Origin: Dethiosulfovibrio salsuginis
GTDB taxonomy: Bacteria > Synergistota > Synergistia > Synergistales > Dethiosulfovibrionaceae
Length of the DNA: 64,000 nt
NCBI RefSeq assembly: GCF_900177735.1
Contig: NZ_FXBB01000003.1
Coordinates: 1-64,000, forward strand
Reading direction: 5' to 3'
Of this stretch, positions 26,502-36,506 are shown one piece after another (the first letter of the stretch is position 1; each line of letters begins with the position of its first letter). The notes under the pieces were generated by a model, which saw only the letters and a list, made by a program, of their open reading frames with translations, ran no database searches and was not told where the DNA came from. Position numbers and translations under genes: made by a program.

Positions 26502-26529
26502 ATTATAGCAGCTACTAGCAGAAAGACAA
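26502..26529 (-). promoter_or_regulatory. Sigma-70 promoter for the NiaR-like/symporter operon
   Basis: On the minus strand TTGTCT and a perfect TATAAT are spaced by 16 bases, with the -10 ending about 24 bases before ATG 26477. I see no clear palindromic operator across it. Confidence 0.55.
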
Positions 26530-26550
26530 CTGGTCCCTGAGAGAGACTAA

Positions 26551-26594
26551 AAAATATTCCCTATGGACGACGGCGGTCGCCCATAGGGAATATT
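26551..26594 (-). terminator. Terminator of the chemoreceptor gene
   Basis: AATATTCCCTATGG and CCATAGGGAATATT form a 14-base perfect stem around a GC-rich loop that can itself pair (GACGGCGGTCG). On the minus strand a T-run follows at once. Confidence 0.85.
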
Positions 26595-26606
26595 AGGGAT
26601 TTTAGG

Positions 26607-28754
26607 CTATTTCAGGGGCTTTAGGCCCTGCTGTTTGACGTCGGATACCTTAAACCGAGAGATTTGGGACATAAGGTCGTCCCCTTGGTGGCTCATGTCC
26701 TTCGCCCTCTCCGCTAGGGCCTCCGCCACCTTGGCGGTGTCCTCGGAGGCCTTGGCCATGTCCTGGACGAACTCGGCTATCTCTGTGGTGCCCACGGTTA
26801 TCTGGTCCATGGCGGAGGCCATCTCCTGGCTGGACGCCGCCTGTTCTTGAGCTGTGGAGGCCACAGAGTTTATTGCGTCTATGACCTTGGAGATCTCCTC
26901 TAGGGCCACGTTAAGCTCCTTCCCCGCCTCCTCCGCTCGCCGGACGATCTTTTCCATGGTCCTGCCGGTCTCCTCGGTCACAGAGATGGACCGGTTGGTG
27001 TTGGACTCCAGTGTATCTATGAGCTTCGAGACCTCCCCAGCGGCGGTGTTGGACTCCTCCGCCAGCTTTCTGACCTCCTCGGCGACGACGGCAAAACCTC
27101 TACCGGCCTCCCCAGCTCTGGCGGCCTCGATGGCTGCGTTGAGGGCCAGGAGGTTGGTCTGATCCGCTATTCCCGTTATGGTATCCACAAAGCCAGCGAT
27201 ATCCCTTACCGCCGAGGCCAGCTCTCCCATGGATTTGGCGCTCTCCTCGGACCTCTTCTCCACCTCCGACAGGTCTTTGACGACTCCATCCACCTTGCGG
27301 ACCGACTCCTGGGCTATCTTCCCGGCTTTCTCCCCTGCGGCGGAACCGTCGGAGGAGGCCCTTGCCATGTTCTGGGCACCGCTGGAGACCTCCTCTATGC
27401 CTGCGGTGGTCTCCTCTATGGAGGCGCTGTTGGACTGAGAGAGCTCCGAGGCCCGATCCAGGCCCGATCGGATCTTATCCATAGAATCGCTGGTATCGTT
27501 GGAGATTCCAGACAGGGTGTCCGACGATTCGGAGATACTAGAGGCGACCGCCTTTATTTGGGCCACCGTCTCCGCCTGGCCGGTTATCATGGCGTATATG
27601 GCGTCGGCCATGTCGCCTAGCTCGTCTTTGGAGCGAACTCCGAACTCCTCTCGAGATACGGTGAGGTCCCCTTCTGTCGCCCTGCCTGCGACCTCGACGA
27701 CCTTCCTCATAGGGGCGGTGATCTTTTTAACGATCAGCCATACCGCCAGGACTATGAGGATCAGGCCAGCTAGAGAGATGTAAAGGGTCATGTAGAGAAG
27801 TCTGTTCGCCACTCCCATTACCTCATCGATCCTTATCACCGTTCCGAAGCTCCAAGGTGTGCCAGTAGTGCCTATTGTTACCGGGGCAAAGGCCTTTAGA
27901 GTGGTCTCCTGCAACGCCTCTGACCAGGCCTCGTCGAACCATAGATCCCCCTGTCTTATCCTTCCGAGGACCTCCTCCCCTCCTGGAACCTTTATCTCTC
28001 CGGCGACATCTCCCACCCTGGCCAGATCAGGGTGGGCGGCGACGGTGCCTTGATAGGTCAGCAACCTCCCAAAACCCGTATCGTAGAGCTTTGTATTCTT
28101 GGTTATAGCCTGAACATCGTCCATAGCTATATCCACTCCGACTACACCTGCGATCTTTCCCTTTACCTCCACGGGGACAGATAAGGTCGTCATAAAAACA
28201 GATTTACCTGCCACTTCGTAATAATACGGTTCGATAATAGCCTCTTTACCCCCCTTGAGAGGTATCAGATAGTAGTCTCCATCACCTGGGACGGTATAGC
28301 CCTTCAGAGGCTCTACATCTATTTTATCGCCGTCTCTATACCAGTAGGGGACGAACCTGCCGGTGTCGTCGTGACCGGTGGTGTAGGCGTAGGCCTGGTC
28401 CTGGCCGTCGAAGGCATCGGGCTCCCAACAGGTCCAGATGCCCACAAAGCCCGAGTGTCGCCGAAGGGTCTGGACTAACAGGCGATTTGCCAGCTCCCTA
28501 TCCCCATCGCCTACCTCGGTGATGCCCTCCATCACGTAGGCCAGAGTCCTGGCCACCTCTAGGGCCACGTCAAACTCGGCCTTTATGTAGTTTGCGTATT
28601 CCCTGGATCGGCTGATAGCCAGTTGCCTGGCCTGTTCCACGTTCTCTCCACGGCTCATGTAGGTGGATGCACTGATTATCACGACGAACACGCCTAGCAC
28701 TACAGTAAGGACGAAAGCTATTATCTTGCCCTGTAATCTAAGATGCCACTTCAT
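26607..28754 (-). CDS. Methyl-accepting chemotaxis protein with dCache sensor
   Basis: ATG 28754 follows GGAGGGG; 715 residues. Span at about 10-32, a double-Cache extracytoplasmic domain to about 305 (including [15 protein letters not shown] and [12 protein letters not shown]), second span at about 310-335, HAMP, and a cytoplasmic signalling coil. The hairpin tip reads [20 protein letters not shown], the fully conserved interaction site for CheA and CheW. Cache domains with a WCEP-like pattern often bind amino acids or carboxylates. No che genes are in the window, so the signalling core lies elsewhere. Confidence 0.92.
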   Translation of the reverse strand: MKWHLRLQGKIIAFVLTVVLGVFVVIISASTYMSRGENVEQARQLAISRSREYANYIKAEFDVALEVARTLAYVMEGITEVGDGDRELANRLLVQTLRRHSGFVGIWTCWEPDAFDGQDQAYAYTTGHDDTGRFVPYWYRDGDKIDVEPLKGYTVPGDGDYYLIPLKGGKEAIIEPYYYEVAGKSVFMTTLSVPVEVKGKIAGVVGVDIAMDDVQAITKNTKLYDTGFGRLLTYQGTVAAHPDLARVGDVAGEIKVPGGEEVLGRIRQGDLWFDEAWSEALQETTLKAFAPVTIGTTGTPWSFGTVIRIDEVMGVANRLLYMTLYISLAGLILIVLAVWLIVKKITAPMRKVVEVAGRATEGDLTVSREEFGVRSKDELGDMADAIYAMITGQAETVAQIKAVASSISESSDTLSGISNDTSDSMDKIRSGLDRASELSQSNSASIEETTAGIEEVSSGAQNMARASSDGSAAGEKAGKIAQESVRKVDGVVKDLSEVEKRSEESAKSMGELASAVRDIAGFVDTITGIADQTNLLALNAAIEAARAGEAGRGFAVVAEEVRKLAEESNTAAGEVSKLIDTLESNTNRSISVTEETGRTMEKIVRRAEEAGKELNVALEEISKVIDAINSVASTAQEQAASSQEMASAMDQITVGTTEIAEFVQDMAKASEDTAKVAEALAERAKDMSHQGDDLMSQISRFKVSDVKQQGLKPLK

Positions 28755-28797
28755 ACACAACCCCTCCGTTCAGAAATATCTAAAGTAATGATAGCAC

Positions 28798-28828
28798 AAA
28801 AAAAAGGAGACCGGCAAAGCCGATCTCC
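28798..28828 (-). terminator. Terminator of the AbgT transporter gene
   Basis: GGAGACCGGC-AAA-GCCGATCTCC forms a 10-base stem with one mismatch. On the minus strand it is followed by eight T residues. It lies 17 bases past the stop at 28846. Confidence 0.85.
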
Positions 28829-28845
28829 TCCGTTGACATAGGTTA

Positions 28846-30402
28846 TTACATATGGATGCCGACGCCGATCCCTATAGGAAGGCCTAAGGTGAACCAGATG
28901 GCCAAAAGGGCGGTCCATCCCAGCAGGAAGCACACCGAGAAGGGCAGCATGGTGGAGATAAGGGTACCGATCCCTGCGTCTTCGTCGTAGGCCTGAGCGA
29001 AGGCGACTATAACTGCGAAGTAGGACATCAGGGGCGAAATGATGTTGGTGGTGGAGTCGCCGATACGGTAGGCGACCTGGGTGAACTCAGGGGTGAAACC
29101 CATCTGCATCAGCATAGGGATAAACACCGGAGCCATGATAGCCCACTTGGCCGAGGCGGAGCCGATGAACAGGTTGATAAAAGCCGACACCAGGATGAAG
29201 GCGATTATCAGAGGCAGGCCGGTGAAGTTGATGGCCTGGAGGAACTCGGCACCTTTGGCGGCCAGGATGACCCCTAAGTTGGTGTAGCTGAAGTATTTGA
29301 TGAACTGGGCGGCGAAGAAGGCCAGAACCAGATATCCTCCCATGGTGCTCATGGATTTGGACATAGCGTGAACCACGTCCTTGTCCGACTTGATAGTGCC
29401 AGCTCCCAGGCCGTAGGCGACCCCAGGGAACAGGAAGAACATCATTATGACCGTCACTATGGAGGTCACAAAGGGAGACCTGCCTAAAATCTCGCCGGTG
29501 GCCTGATCTCTCAGGATTCCGCCCTCAGGCAGTAGCATGGCTAGCATGATCCCGACAAAGATGACGATGGAGATCGTGGCAAAGCGAAGGCCTCTTCTCT
29601 CCTCGGCGGTCTGCTCGTCAAGGCTGACCTTATGGGATCCACTGTACTCGCCGAGACGAGGCTCGACGATCTTCTCCACCACGAACCAGCCTATAAAGGA
29701 GATCAGGAAGGTGGACGCTACCATAAAGTAGTAGTTAGCGGTAGCTAGAACGTTGTAGCTGGGGTCGAGGATCCTTGCTGCCTCGGTGGAGATCCCTCCC
29801 AGAAGGGGATCGATGGTCCCTACTAACAGGTTAGCGGAGAAACCACCGGAGACTCCGGCGAAGGCGGCAGCCAGACCGGCCAAGGGGTGACGGCCGAAGT
29901 TCATGAAGATAATGGCACCGAGGGGAACCAGGACGACGTATCCGGCGTCGGAGGCCACGTTGGACATAACTCCCAGGAAGACCACCACGATTGTGATGAG
30001 CTGCTTAGGGGTGCCCATGACAACCTTACGGATAAGGGCCCCTATAAAGCCCGTTCCCTCCGCTACGCCGACTCCCAGCATGGCCACCAGGACCGTACCG
30101 AGAGGGGCAAAGCCGGTGAAGTTACTGACAGCACTGGAGAACATATAGCGAATACCGTCGGCGTTCATCAGACTGATAGCGTTCTTCACGACGACCTGGG
30201 ACTCACCTTTGGACACGGTGGTGTACTGGGCGGAGACCCCTGCTCTGAAACAGAGCTCGGAGATAAAGACCACCGCCATGGAGAAGAGCAGGAACAGGGT
30301 TGCGGGATGGGGGAGGGCGTTTCCGCCTCTCTCGACGGCGTCCAGGAACCTGTTCAACAGACTCCTTTTTTTGTTGGCTTCTGCTTTGTTTGAAGTCGAC
30401 AT
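28846..30402 (-). CDS. AbgT family transporter
   Basis: The 518-residue membrane protein starts at ATG 30402 with AGGGAG upstream. It has the AbgT order of features: NALPHPATLFLLFS near the start, MSNVASDAGYVVLVPLGA, FSANLLVGTIDPLLGGIS, and the second helical-hairpin region SASAKWAIMAPVFIPML with YRIGDSTTNIISPL. Known members import p-aminobenzoyl-glutamate or export sulfonamides; in fermenters of peptides, uptake of short peptide-like or acyl-amino-acid compounds is also plausible. It is monocistronic, with a good promoter and terminator. Confidence 0.92.
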   Translation of the reverse strand: MSTSNKAEANKKRSLLNRFLDAVERGGNALPHPATLFLLFSMAVVFISELCFRAGVSAQYTTVSKGESQVVVKNAISLMNADGIRYMFSSAVSNFTGFAPLGTVLVAMLGVGVAEGTGFIGALIRKVVMGTPKQLITIVVVFLGVMSNVASDAGYVVLVPLGAIIFMNFGRHPLAGLAAAFAGVSGGFSANLLVGTIDPLLGGISTEAARILDPSYNVLATANYYFMVASTFLISFIGWFVVEKIVEPRLGEYSGSHKVSLDEQTAEERRGLRFATISIVIFVGIMLAMLLPEGGILRDQATGEILGRSPFVTSIVTVIMMFFLFPGVAYGLGAGTIKSDKDVVHAMSKSMSTMGGYLVLAFFAAQFIKYFSYTNLGVILAAKGAEFLQAINFTGLPLIIAFILVSAFINLFIGSASAKWAIMAPVFIPMLMQMGFTPEFTQVAYRIGDSTTNIISPLMSYFAVIVAFAQAYDEDAGIGTLISTMLPFSVCFLLGWTALLAIWFTLGLPIGIGVGIHM

Positions 30403-30517
30403 TTGATACTCCCTTCGTGTTGTTAGGATATTAAGATAAATAAAACCAAAGCTACGGCGACTACGGATAGATCCTCCCTTCTCCTACCGGACAGGTGTGT
30501 CATATTTTTCACGGTCT

Positions 30518-30546
30518 ACTATACAATAACCTGGTCATTATGGCAA
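30518..30546 (-). promoter_or_regulatory. Strong sigma-70 promoter for abgT-like gene
   Basis: On the minus strand TTGCCA and TATAGT are separated by exactly 17 bases, about 115 bases upstream of ATG 30402. The rest of the 377-base gap to the opp genes (30403-30779) is AT-rich and holds only this and the terminator at 30665; I see no gene in it. Confidence 0.65.
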
Positions 30547-30664
30547 AGGGATTTTTTCTTCTATATCAGAGATATCTACAAAAAAAATATCTAGAAGTAT
30601 ATCGTTGAATCAAGTGAATCTAGCTATTGAACTTACGTTTACATACATAAATGATCAAATTGAA

Positions 30665-30711
30665 CAAAAAAACAGCGGAGCTCGGGAAGACCTGAGCTCC
30701 GCTGTTTTTTA
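30665..30711. terminator. Terminator of the opp/dpp operon
   Basis: AAAAAACAGCGGAGCTC and GAGCTCCGCTGTTTTTT pair perfectly around a 10-base loop, giving T-runs in both directions. It lies about 70 bases past the stop of the last ABC gene. Confidence 0.9.
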
Positions 30712-30779
30712 CTTTTTATCCAGGCGACGAGAAGGTCTTTTGGCCTTGATGCCGTCTATGTCTATATTTATTAGGAGAT

Positions 30780-31760
30780 TTATACCGTCTCCTTGAGCTC
30801 CTTGGCGTAGTGACAGGCGACCCATCTTCCTGGATCTATCTGCCTGAGCTCGGGAGTCTCGATGGAACACCGCTCCTGACGATAGCGACAGCGTCCCGCA
30901 AAACGGCAGCCCGCCGGAGGCTCTATAGGACTCGGCACATCTCCCTCGAGTATGATCCTCTTGCTCCTGTCCACGTCCATCTTGGCGATAGGTATAGCCG
31001 AGAGAAGGGCCTGGGTGTAGGGATGGAGGGGATCCTTGAATATAGACCTATAGTCGGTCAGCTCCACCATCGACCCGAGATACATAACGGCGATACGGTC
31101 GGATACGTGTTTAACCACGCTGAGGTTGTGAGATATAAACACGTAGGTATAGCCAAACTCCTTCTGGAGGTTGTTAAGCAGGTTCAGAACCTGAGCCTGA
31201 ATACACACGTCAAGGGCGGATACCGGCTCGTCCAGGACTATAAACTCGGGAGAGAGGGCCAGAGAGCGGGCAATACCTACCCTCTGTCTTCTGCCTCCGT
31301 CGAGCTCGTGAGGATAGGCGTTTACCAGTCTCTGAGCCAATCCAACGGTGTCCATGAGATCTTTCACCTTTTTTATCCTGTCAGCGGAGTTGGAGAAAAC
31401 TTTGTTGACCAACAGAGGCTCGGAGATAAGCTCCGACACGGAAAGTCGGGGGTTCAAGCAAGAATAGGGATCCTGAAAGACTATCTGTATCTTCTTTCTC
31501 ATTTCCTTCATCCTAGAGCTAGAAAGCTTTAGGATATCCTCTCCCCAGAACTTGACCTCTCCACTGGTGGCCTCCAGAAGACGGATCATGGCCCTCCCCA
31601 GAGTGGACTTACCGCATCCCGACTCTCCCACCAGGCCAAGGGTCTCGCCCTTGAGTATGGAGAAGGAGACGTCGTCCACGGCGTGAAGCATCCCTCTTTT
31701 CGTGTGGAAGTATTTTTTTAGATTTTTTACCTCCACTATAGGCTGTCCGGTGAGACTCAT
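30780..31760 (-). CDS. oppF: Oligopeptide/dipeptide ABC transporter ATPase (OppF/DppF)
   Basis: 326 residues. Walker A GESGCGKST, Walker B and D-loop in FIVLDEPVSALDV, and the C-terminal oligopeptide-transporter extension with the cysteine-rich segment CRFAGRCRYRQERC, thought to bind an iron-sulfur cluster. The signature is ELDGGRRQRVG instead of LSGGQ; this is a known variant of the DppF group. The ATG overlaps the TAA region of the oppD gene. It powers peptide import with OppD. Confidence 0.92.
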   Translation of the reverse strand: MSLTGQPIVEVKNLKKYFHTKRGMLHAVDDVSFSILKGETLGLVGESGCGKSTLGRAMIRLLEATSGEVKFWGEDILKLSSSRMKEMRKKIQIVFQDPYSCLNPRLSVSELISEPLLVNKVFSNSADRIKKVKDLMDTVGLAQRLVNAYPHELDGGRRQRVGIARSLALSPEFIVLDEPVSALDVCIQAQVLNLLNNLQKEFGYTYVFISHNLSVVKHVSDRIAVMYLGSMVELTDYRSIFKDPLHPYTQALLSAIPIAKMDVDRSKRIILEGDVPSPIEPPAGCRFAGRCRYRQERCSIETPELRQIDPGRWVACHYAKELKETV

Positions 31761-32776
31761 TATTTCACCTCCGTGGCGGCTGAATCTTTAAGCAGCTTCT
31801 TTCCCCATACGGGACAGGCGACGAAGTGCCCCGGTTCGATCTCCACCATCTCAGGAACCTCCTGAGAACAGGTCTCCACAGCGTAAGGACACCTAGGGTG
31901 AAACGAACAGCCGGAAGGGATATCTGTCGGATCGGGCATAAGTCCCTTTATGACCTTGAGCTCGTCCTCGTCCTCGGTAAGATCGGGGATTGAGTTGAAG
32001 AGCCCCTCGGTGTAGGGATGGGCAGGACGGTTGAACAGCGCCTCGGTGGAGGCGTACTCAACGACCTTACCGGCGTACATTATGGCCACCTTGTCGCACA
32101 TCTCCGCCACGATCCCCAGGTCGTGGGTTATCATGATGAGGGAGGTGTTGATCTTTCTGCGAAGTTCCTTCATCAGCTCGAGGACCTGGGCCTGGATCGT
32201 CACGTCCAGAGCGGTGGTCGGCTCGTCGGCGATAAGAAGGGCGGGATTACAGGCCAGTGCTATGGCTATTACCACCCTCTGTTTCATCCCTCCGCTGAAC
32301 TGATGAGGAAAATCTCTGGCTCTCTCTTTTTTGATACCCACCATCTCCAACATCTCCACCGCCCTCTCAAGGGCCTGTTGCTCGGTGACGTCGTTGTGGA
32401 GCAGTACCATCTCGGCTATCTGTTTATCCACCGTGATGACGGGGTTTAGGGAGGTCATAGGGTCCTGGAAGATCATGGAGATCTTTCCACCTCTAATGGC
32501 TCTCATCTGGCTCTCGGTCTTAGAGAGCAGATCCTCCCCTTCAAAGATTATCTTGCCTCCAATGACCTTTCCTGGAGGATCGGGAACCAGCCTCATAATA
32601 CCGAGGGCTGCGGTTGTCTTTCCCGCTCCCGTCTCTCCAACGAAGCCGAGGTTTTCGCCGTACCCCAGGGAGAGATTCAGGTTTTCAACGGCGTGGACAG
32701 TGCCACTTTCGACGACGTAGTGAATGGTCAAGTCCTGTATATCGAGAATAAATTTTTTATCGTCCATTTGAGTCAT
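31760..32776 (-). CDS. oppD: Oligopeptide/dipeptide ABC transporter ATPase (OppD/DppD)
   Basis: 338 residues. Walker A GETGAGKTT, signature FSGGMKQRV, Walker B LLIADEPTTALDV, and the C-terminal CSFHPRCPYAVETCSQE segment of peptide-importer ATPases. It pairs with the OppF-type ATPase encoded directly downstream; the two genes touch. Confidence 0.93.
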   Translation of the reverse strand: MTQMDDKKFILDIQDLTIHYVVESGTVHAVENLNLSLGYGENLGFVGETGAGKTTAALGIMRLVPDPPGKVIGGKIIFEGEDLLSKTESQMRAIRGGKISMIFQDPMTSLNPVITVDKQIAEMVLLHNDVTEQQALERAVEMLEMVGIKKERARDFPHQFSGGMKQRVVIAIALACNPALLIADEPTTALDVTIQAQVLELMKELRRKINTSLIMITHDLGIVAEMCDKVAIMYAGKVVEYASTEALFNRPAHPYTEGLFNSIPDLTEDEDELKVIKGLMPDPTDIPSGCSFHPRCPYAVETCSQEVPEMVEIEPGHFVACPVWGKKLLKDSAATEVK

Positions 32777-32786
32777 CCCCCGCTCC

Positions 32787-33659
32787 CTACCTTCTTAGTT
32801 TCGGATCAAGGACGTCCCTGAGGCCGTCACCGAGGAAGTTAAGGGCCAAAATAGTGATCATTATGGCCAGGCCAGGGAATATGGTCATGTATGCGTAATC
32901 TCTAATGTACTCTCGTCCGCCGGAAAGCATAGCACCCCACTCAGGGATCGGGGGCTGAATACCAAGCCCGATAAACGAAAGTCCTGCGGCGGTCAGTATG
33001 GCACTGGCTACGCCCAGAGTACACTGAACGATGATCGGAGCGAGACAGTTAGGGATAATGTGCTTAAGGATTATCCTGGAGTCGGAGGAACCGACAGCCT
33101 TCGCCGCCTCGACGAACTCCTGATCCCTCAGGGAGAGCACAGACCCCCTTATGATACGGGCATACTGTGGGGTGCTGGATATACCTACCGCCACCATCAT
33201 GTTATAGAGACCGGGCCCCAGGGAGGCGGCGATGGCTATAGCCAGGAGTATAGACGGTATCGCCAGGAGGATATCCATACATCTCATGATAATGTTATCT
33301 ATCCTGCCGCCGTAGTAGCCCGCCACCGCTCCTAAAAAGCCACCGAAGATAACCGAGATGGAGACCGCTATCAGGCCAACCTGAAGGGATATCCTTGAAC
33401 CGTAGATTATCCTGCTGAAAATATCCCTGCCGAACTCGTCGGTGCCGAAGAAATGCTCCTTGGAGGGAGCCTGAAAGGCGTCCATCAGGCTTTGCTGATC
33501 ATACCTGTAAGGGGCGACAAAATCGGCGGTTATAGCAAAGAAGATCAGTAGACCTACTATAAACAGACCAAACATAGCCAGAGGGCTCTTACAAAGCCGC
33601 TTCCAGATCCCCAGAAGTCCTGCTTCGCTTTTTACTTTTACGGAAGACTGTACACTCAT
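32787..33659 (-). CDS. oppC: Oligopeptide/dipeptide ABC transporter permease (OppC/DppC)
   Basis: 290 residues with six spans. It has the N-terminal FGTDEFGRDIFSRIIYGSR signature of the C-type permease and the EAA loop EAAKAVGSSDSRIILKHIIP that docks onto the ATPases. It forms the channel with the B-type permease and is spaced 13 bases from it. Confidence 0.93.
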   Translation of the reverse strand: MSVQSSVKVKSEAGLLGIWKRLCKSPLAMFGLFIVGLLIFFAITADFVAPYRYDQQSLMDAFQAPSKEHFFGTDEFGRDIFSRIIYGSRISLQVGLIAVSISVIFGGFLGAVAGYYGGRIDNIIMRCMDILLAIPSILLAIAIAASLGPGLYNMMVAVGISSTPQYARIIRGSVLSLRDQEFVEAAKAVGSSDSRIILKHIIPNCLAPIIVQCTLGVASAILTAAGLSFIGLGIQPPIPEWGAMLSGGREYIRDYAYMTIFPGLAIMITILALNFLGDGLRDVLDPKLRR

Positions 33660-33672
33660 GTTATACCCTCCT

Positions 33673-34602
33673 CTACTTGTACTGTGCCCGGATCCTTGGA
33701 TCGACGTAGGCGTAGAGAAGATCGACCAGAAGGTTCACCAAGCTGAAGGTGATGGCTATGAACAGCACTCCACCCTGCACCATAGGATAGTCTCTCATCT
33801 TAATGGCCTCGACCATGAGGCGGCCAACTCCTGGAATTGAGAATATGGACTCGGTGAGAACCGCACCGGCCAGCAACGTGCCGAACTGGAGGCCTACTAC
33901 CGTAACTATAGGGATAAGGGCGTTGCCCAGAGCGTGTCGCCATATGACGATTCGCTCGATCTGGCCCTTTGATCTAGCGGTACGGATGTAGTCCTGTCTG
34001 ACGACCTCCAACATGCTGGAGCGGGTCATTCTGGTTATAACCGCCAGAGGGTTACAGGCCAAAGTCAGCGTCGGAAGGACCAGCGTGGCCCAGGAGTCAA
34101 AGCCAGAGGAGGGAAACCACCGAAGCTTTACGGAGAAAAGAAGGATCAGCAATAGGCCCTGCCAGAACACCGGCATAGATAGCCCTACTATGGCCAAAAA
34201 TCGGGTTATATTGTCGAAAAAGCTGTTCTGCTTTATGGCCGACAGAATGCCTATAGGAATTCCAAAAAGGACCGCCGCGATGACGCAACTGACAGCGAGC
34301 TTGAGAGTCGCGGGGAAAGCGCTCATTATCTCGTCGAAAACCGGCCGTCTGGTCATGTAGGAGCGACCTATGTCGCCCTTCGTGACCGCCTTAACGACGT
34401 AGTTGCCGAACTGCACAAAGAAGGGATCGTTTAGCCCCTCTTTTTCCCTGAACTCGTGAAGGGCCTCTTCTGTGGCCTGTTCTCCCATGACTATCCTGGC
34501 AGGATCTCCTGGGGTTAAATAAAGCAAAGTAAAAACAATAAAGGCGACTCCGAGCATAACCGGAATCAAAGAGACAATTCTCTTGAAAATATACTTTATC
34601 AC
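33673..34602 (-). CDS. oppB: Oligopeptide/dipeptide ABC transporter permease (OppB/DppB)
   Basis: 309 residues with six spans and the classic start MIKYIFKRIVSLIPVMLGVAF, then LTPGDPARIVMG. The EAA loop is RTARSKGQIERIVIWRHALG. It follows the binding-protein gene after a 92-base gap containing a hairpin. Confidence 0.93.
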   Translation of the reverse strand: MIKYIFKRIVSLIPVMLGVAFIVFTLLYLTPGDPARIVMGEQATEEALHEFREKEGLNDPFFVQFGNYVVKAVTKGDIGRSYMTRRPVFDEIMSAFPATLKLAVSCVIAAVLFGIPIGILSAIKQNSFFDNITRFLAIVGLSMPVFWQGLLLILLFSVKLRWFPSSGFDSWATLVLPTLTLACNPLAVITRMTRSSMLEVVRQDYIRTARSKGQIERIVIWRHALGNALIPIVTVVGLQFGTLLAGAVLTESIFSIPGVGRLMVEAIKMRDYPMVQGGVLFIAITFSLVNLLVDLLYAYVDPRIRAQYK

Positions 34603-34625
34603 TGTTCATCCACCCTCCTGGACAT

Positions 34626-34663
34626 GAGAGAAGCAGGAGCTAGTTATGCGGCTCCTGCTTCTC
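34626..34663 (-). terminator. Intercistronic hairpin after the binding-protein gene
   Basis: GAGAAGCAGGAGC and GCTCCTGCTTCTC pair perfectly around a 10-base loop. No strong T-run follows, so it probably lets part of the transcripts continue and protects the upstream mRNA. This would explain the usual excess of binding protein over permease. Confidence 0.6.
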
Positions 34664-34694
34664 CCGTAGGATCGGTTATAGATACGGAGTTATC

Positions 34695-36206
34695 TTACTT
34701 AAAGGACACGCCAGCGAGGTTATGGTATCCCCTGGCGCTGGGAATGAAGTTCTCCACTTCGTTTTTGACGCCGTAGAAGGTCTCCTCGGCATAGAGATAA
34801 AGGTAGGGGTTCTGCTCGTTAAGCCGCTTCTGAAGGTCCATGTAGAGGGCCTCTCTCTCAGGGCCGTCGGGCATGGTCTTGCCTTTGTCGATAAGGGCAT
34901 CGATCTCTTCGTCGTGGAATTTGGCGTAGTTGGATCCTCCACCGGAATGGACGATACCGGACATGATGCCGTCTGGGTCGACGCTGGAGATGGTCCAACC
35001 GAGGATGTACATATCGTGGTCACCGAGCTTGAGGCCGTCGAGGTATGCTCCCCACTCGAGGACTTTAGCCTCTATCTCTATTCCAACTTCCTTGAGCTGA
35101 GCCTGGAAGATCTGGGCCAGGTCGACTCTGGGCTTGTAGGCGTTGGACCAGATCTGGGCCTTAAGGGGCAGCTTGACTCCCGCTTCGGCGAGGAGCTGTT
35201 TAGCTCTCTCTACGTCCCTCTTGGGCATAGTAGCGCTCTGGTCGGAGTATTTGATGGTCTTGGGAACTAAGCTGACAGGAGTCTCACCGGTACCACGGAA
35301 GACTGCGTGTCTGGCACCGTTGATATCGAGGGCCAGCTTGACGGCCTCACGGACCCTGGGATCGTTCCAAGGCTCTTTGGCGGTGTTGAAGCCCATGAAG
35401 CAGGTGGAGTGCTGATAGGCGCTGATTACGTTAAGATCCTTGTTGTCCTTTACCCTGGAGACGTCGGCAGTGGGGATAAGGTAAGCGATATCGACGGCAC
35501 CGGTCTCGAGCTCGATGGTACGGTTGACGCTCTCAGGGACGGAACGCATGACGAGGGTCTTGTAAGCGGGTTTGTCTCCCCAGTACTCCTCGAAACGCTC
35601 AAGGACCAGCTTGTCGTTCTTGACCCATTCCTTCATGGTGAAGGGGCCGGTTCCCACGGGGTTCATGGGATACATGTCGCCCTTCTCCTCGACGGCTCTC
35701 TGGTTGACTACGGCCAAAGAGGTGTGGGCCATGGTCCCCCAGAAAGGGGTAAAGGGATACTTTATCTTGATGACGACGGTGTAGTCGTCCTCGGCCACAA
35801 CACTCTCGATTATCTCGGGATACTGCTTTATGGCAGATCCCAAGGGGCTCTTGGCCCTCTCGATGGAGTAGAGGACGTCAGCCGCGGTGAAGGGATCGCC
35901 GTTATGGAACTTGACGCCCTTGCGGAGAACGAACCTGTAGGTAGTGGGGTCGATCTGCTCGAACTCCTCGGCCAACAGGGGGATAGGGTTACCTTCATCG
36001 TCGAGATCGATAAGGGTCTCGTTGATATGGCAGATAGCGCCGCTTGCGGCCACCTCGTTCTGGACGATGGGGTCAAGAGAGCGAGCGTCGTAGATGTTGG
36101 CGATAGTCAGAGTGTCCTTCGCCAGTGCGGGGATCGCCATGAGCCCCAAGAAAACCGCTGAGAGTACTACCCAGGTTAAGCCTTTGGTGCGCCTTGTTCC
36201 TTTCAT
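34695..36206 (-). CDS. oppA: Peptide ABC transporter substrate-binding protein (OppA/DppA family)
   Basis: 503 residues with a signal peptide (GLTWVVLSAVFLGLMAIPALA) but no lipobox cysteine, so it is probably periplasmic, consistent with a two-membrane cell. The SBP_bac_5 signature DPTTYRFVLRKGVKFHNGDP with FTAADVLYSIERAKSP is clear. TIANIYDARSLDPI and NPVGTGPFTM are further family landmarks. It is the first gene of a complete five-gene importer operon. Confidence 0.93.
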   Translation of the reverse strand: MKGTRRTKGLTWVVLSAVFLGLMAIPALAKDTLTIANIYDARSLDPIVQNEVAASGAICHINETLIDLDDEGNPIPLLAEEFEQIDPTTYRFVLRKGVKFHNGDPFTAADVLYSIERAKSPLGSAIKQYPEIIESVVAEDDYTVVIKIKYPFTPFWGTMAHTSLAVVNQRAVEEKGDMYPMNPVGTGPFTMKEWVKNDKLVLERFEEYWGDKPAYKTLVMRSVPESVNRTIELETGAVDIAYLIPTADVSRVKDNKDLNVISAYQHSTCFMGFNTAKEPWNDPRVREAVKLALDINGARHAVFRGTGETPVSLVPKTIKYSDQSATMPKRDVERAKQLLAEAGVKLPLKAQIWSNAYKPRVDLAQIFQAQLKEVGIEIEAKVLEWGAYLDGLKLGDHDMYILGWTISSVDPDGIMSGIVHSGGGSNYAKFHDEEIDALIDKGKTMPDGPEREALYMDLQKRLNEQNPYLYLYAEETFYGVKNEVENFIPSARGYHNLAGVSFK

Positions 36207-36292
36207 TGCTTCATCTCCTCCTTTTGATTTATACCAGACAGGATGTAAGGCCGACAGGCCAACACCTCTTCTGCTACGGAAAACTCCTCGTT

Positions 36293-36322
36293 TTTATATG
36301 TTCAGCTAAGAGAGCTTGACAG
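36293..36322 (-). promoter_or_regulatory. Possible promoter of the opp/dpp operon
   Basis: On the minus strand CTGTCA and TATAAA are spaced by 18 bases, about 85 bases before the oppA start. The remaining 36207-36506 gap shows no other recognisable feature. Confidence 0.4.
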
Positions 36323-36506
36323 ATTTAAGGTTATCGCGCTCTAACTTGATGAGGATAGCTATTTAGCAGGGTGGCTCTAAAAACTCTGAAAAAGACGTTT
36401 TTTACAGGCTCCTTCACTAGATTAAGGCCTGCATTCAAAGTTGGATCCGTTTTACCATCCGTCCATAACTCTATCGGTTTTATCCGAATTTGTCAATTGT
36501 TCTTTT

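Noticed and set aside
31300-31340. Signature LDGGRRQR in the OppF-type ATPase as a damaged ABC motif
   Set aside because: As far as I recall this variant is normal in the DppF group; all other motifs are intact.
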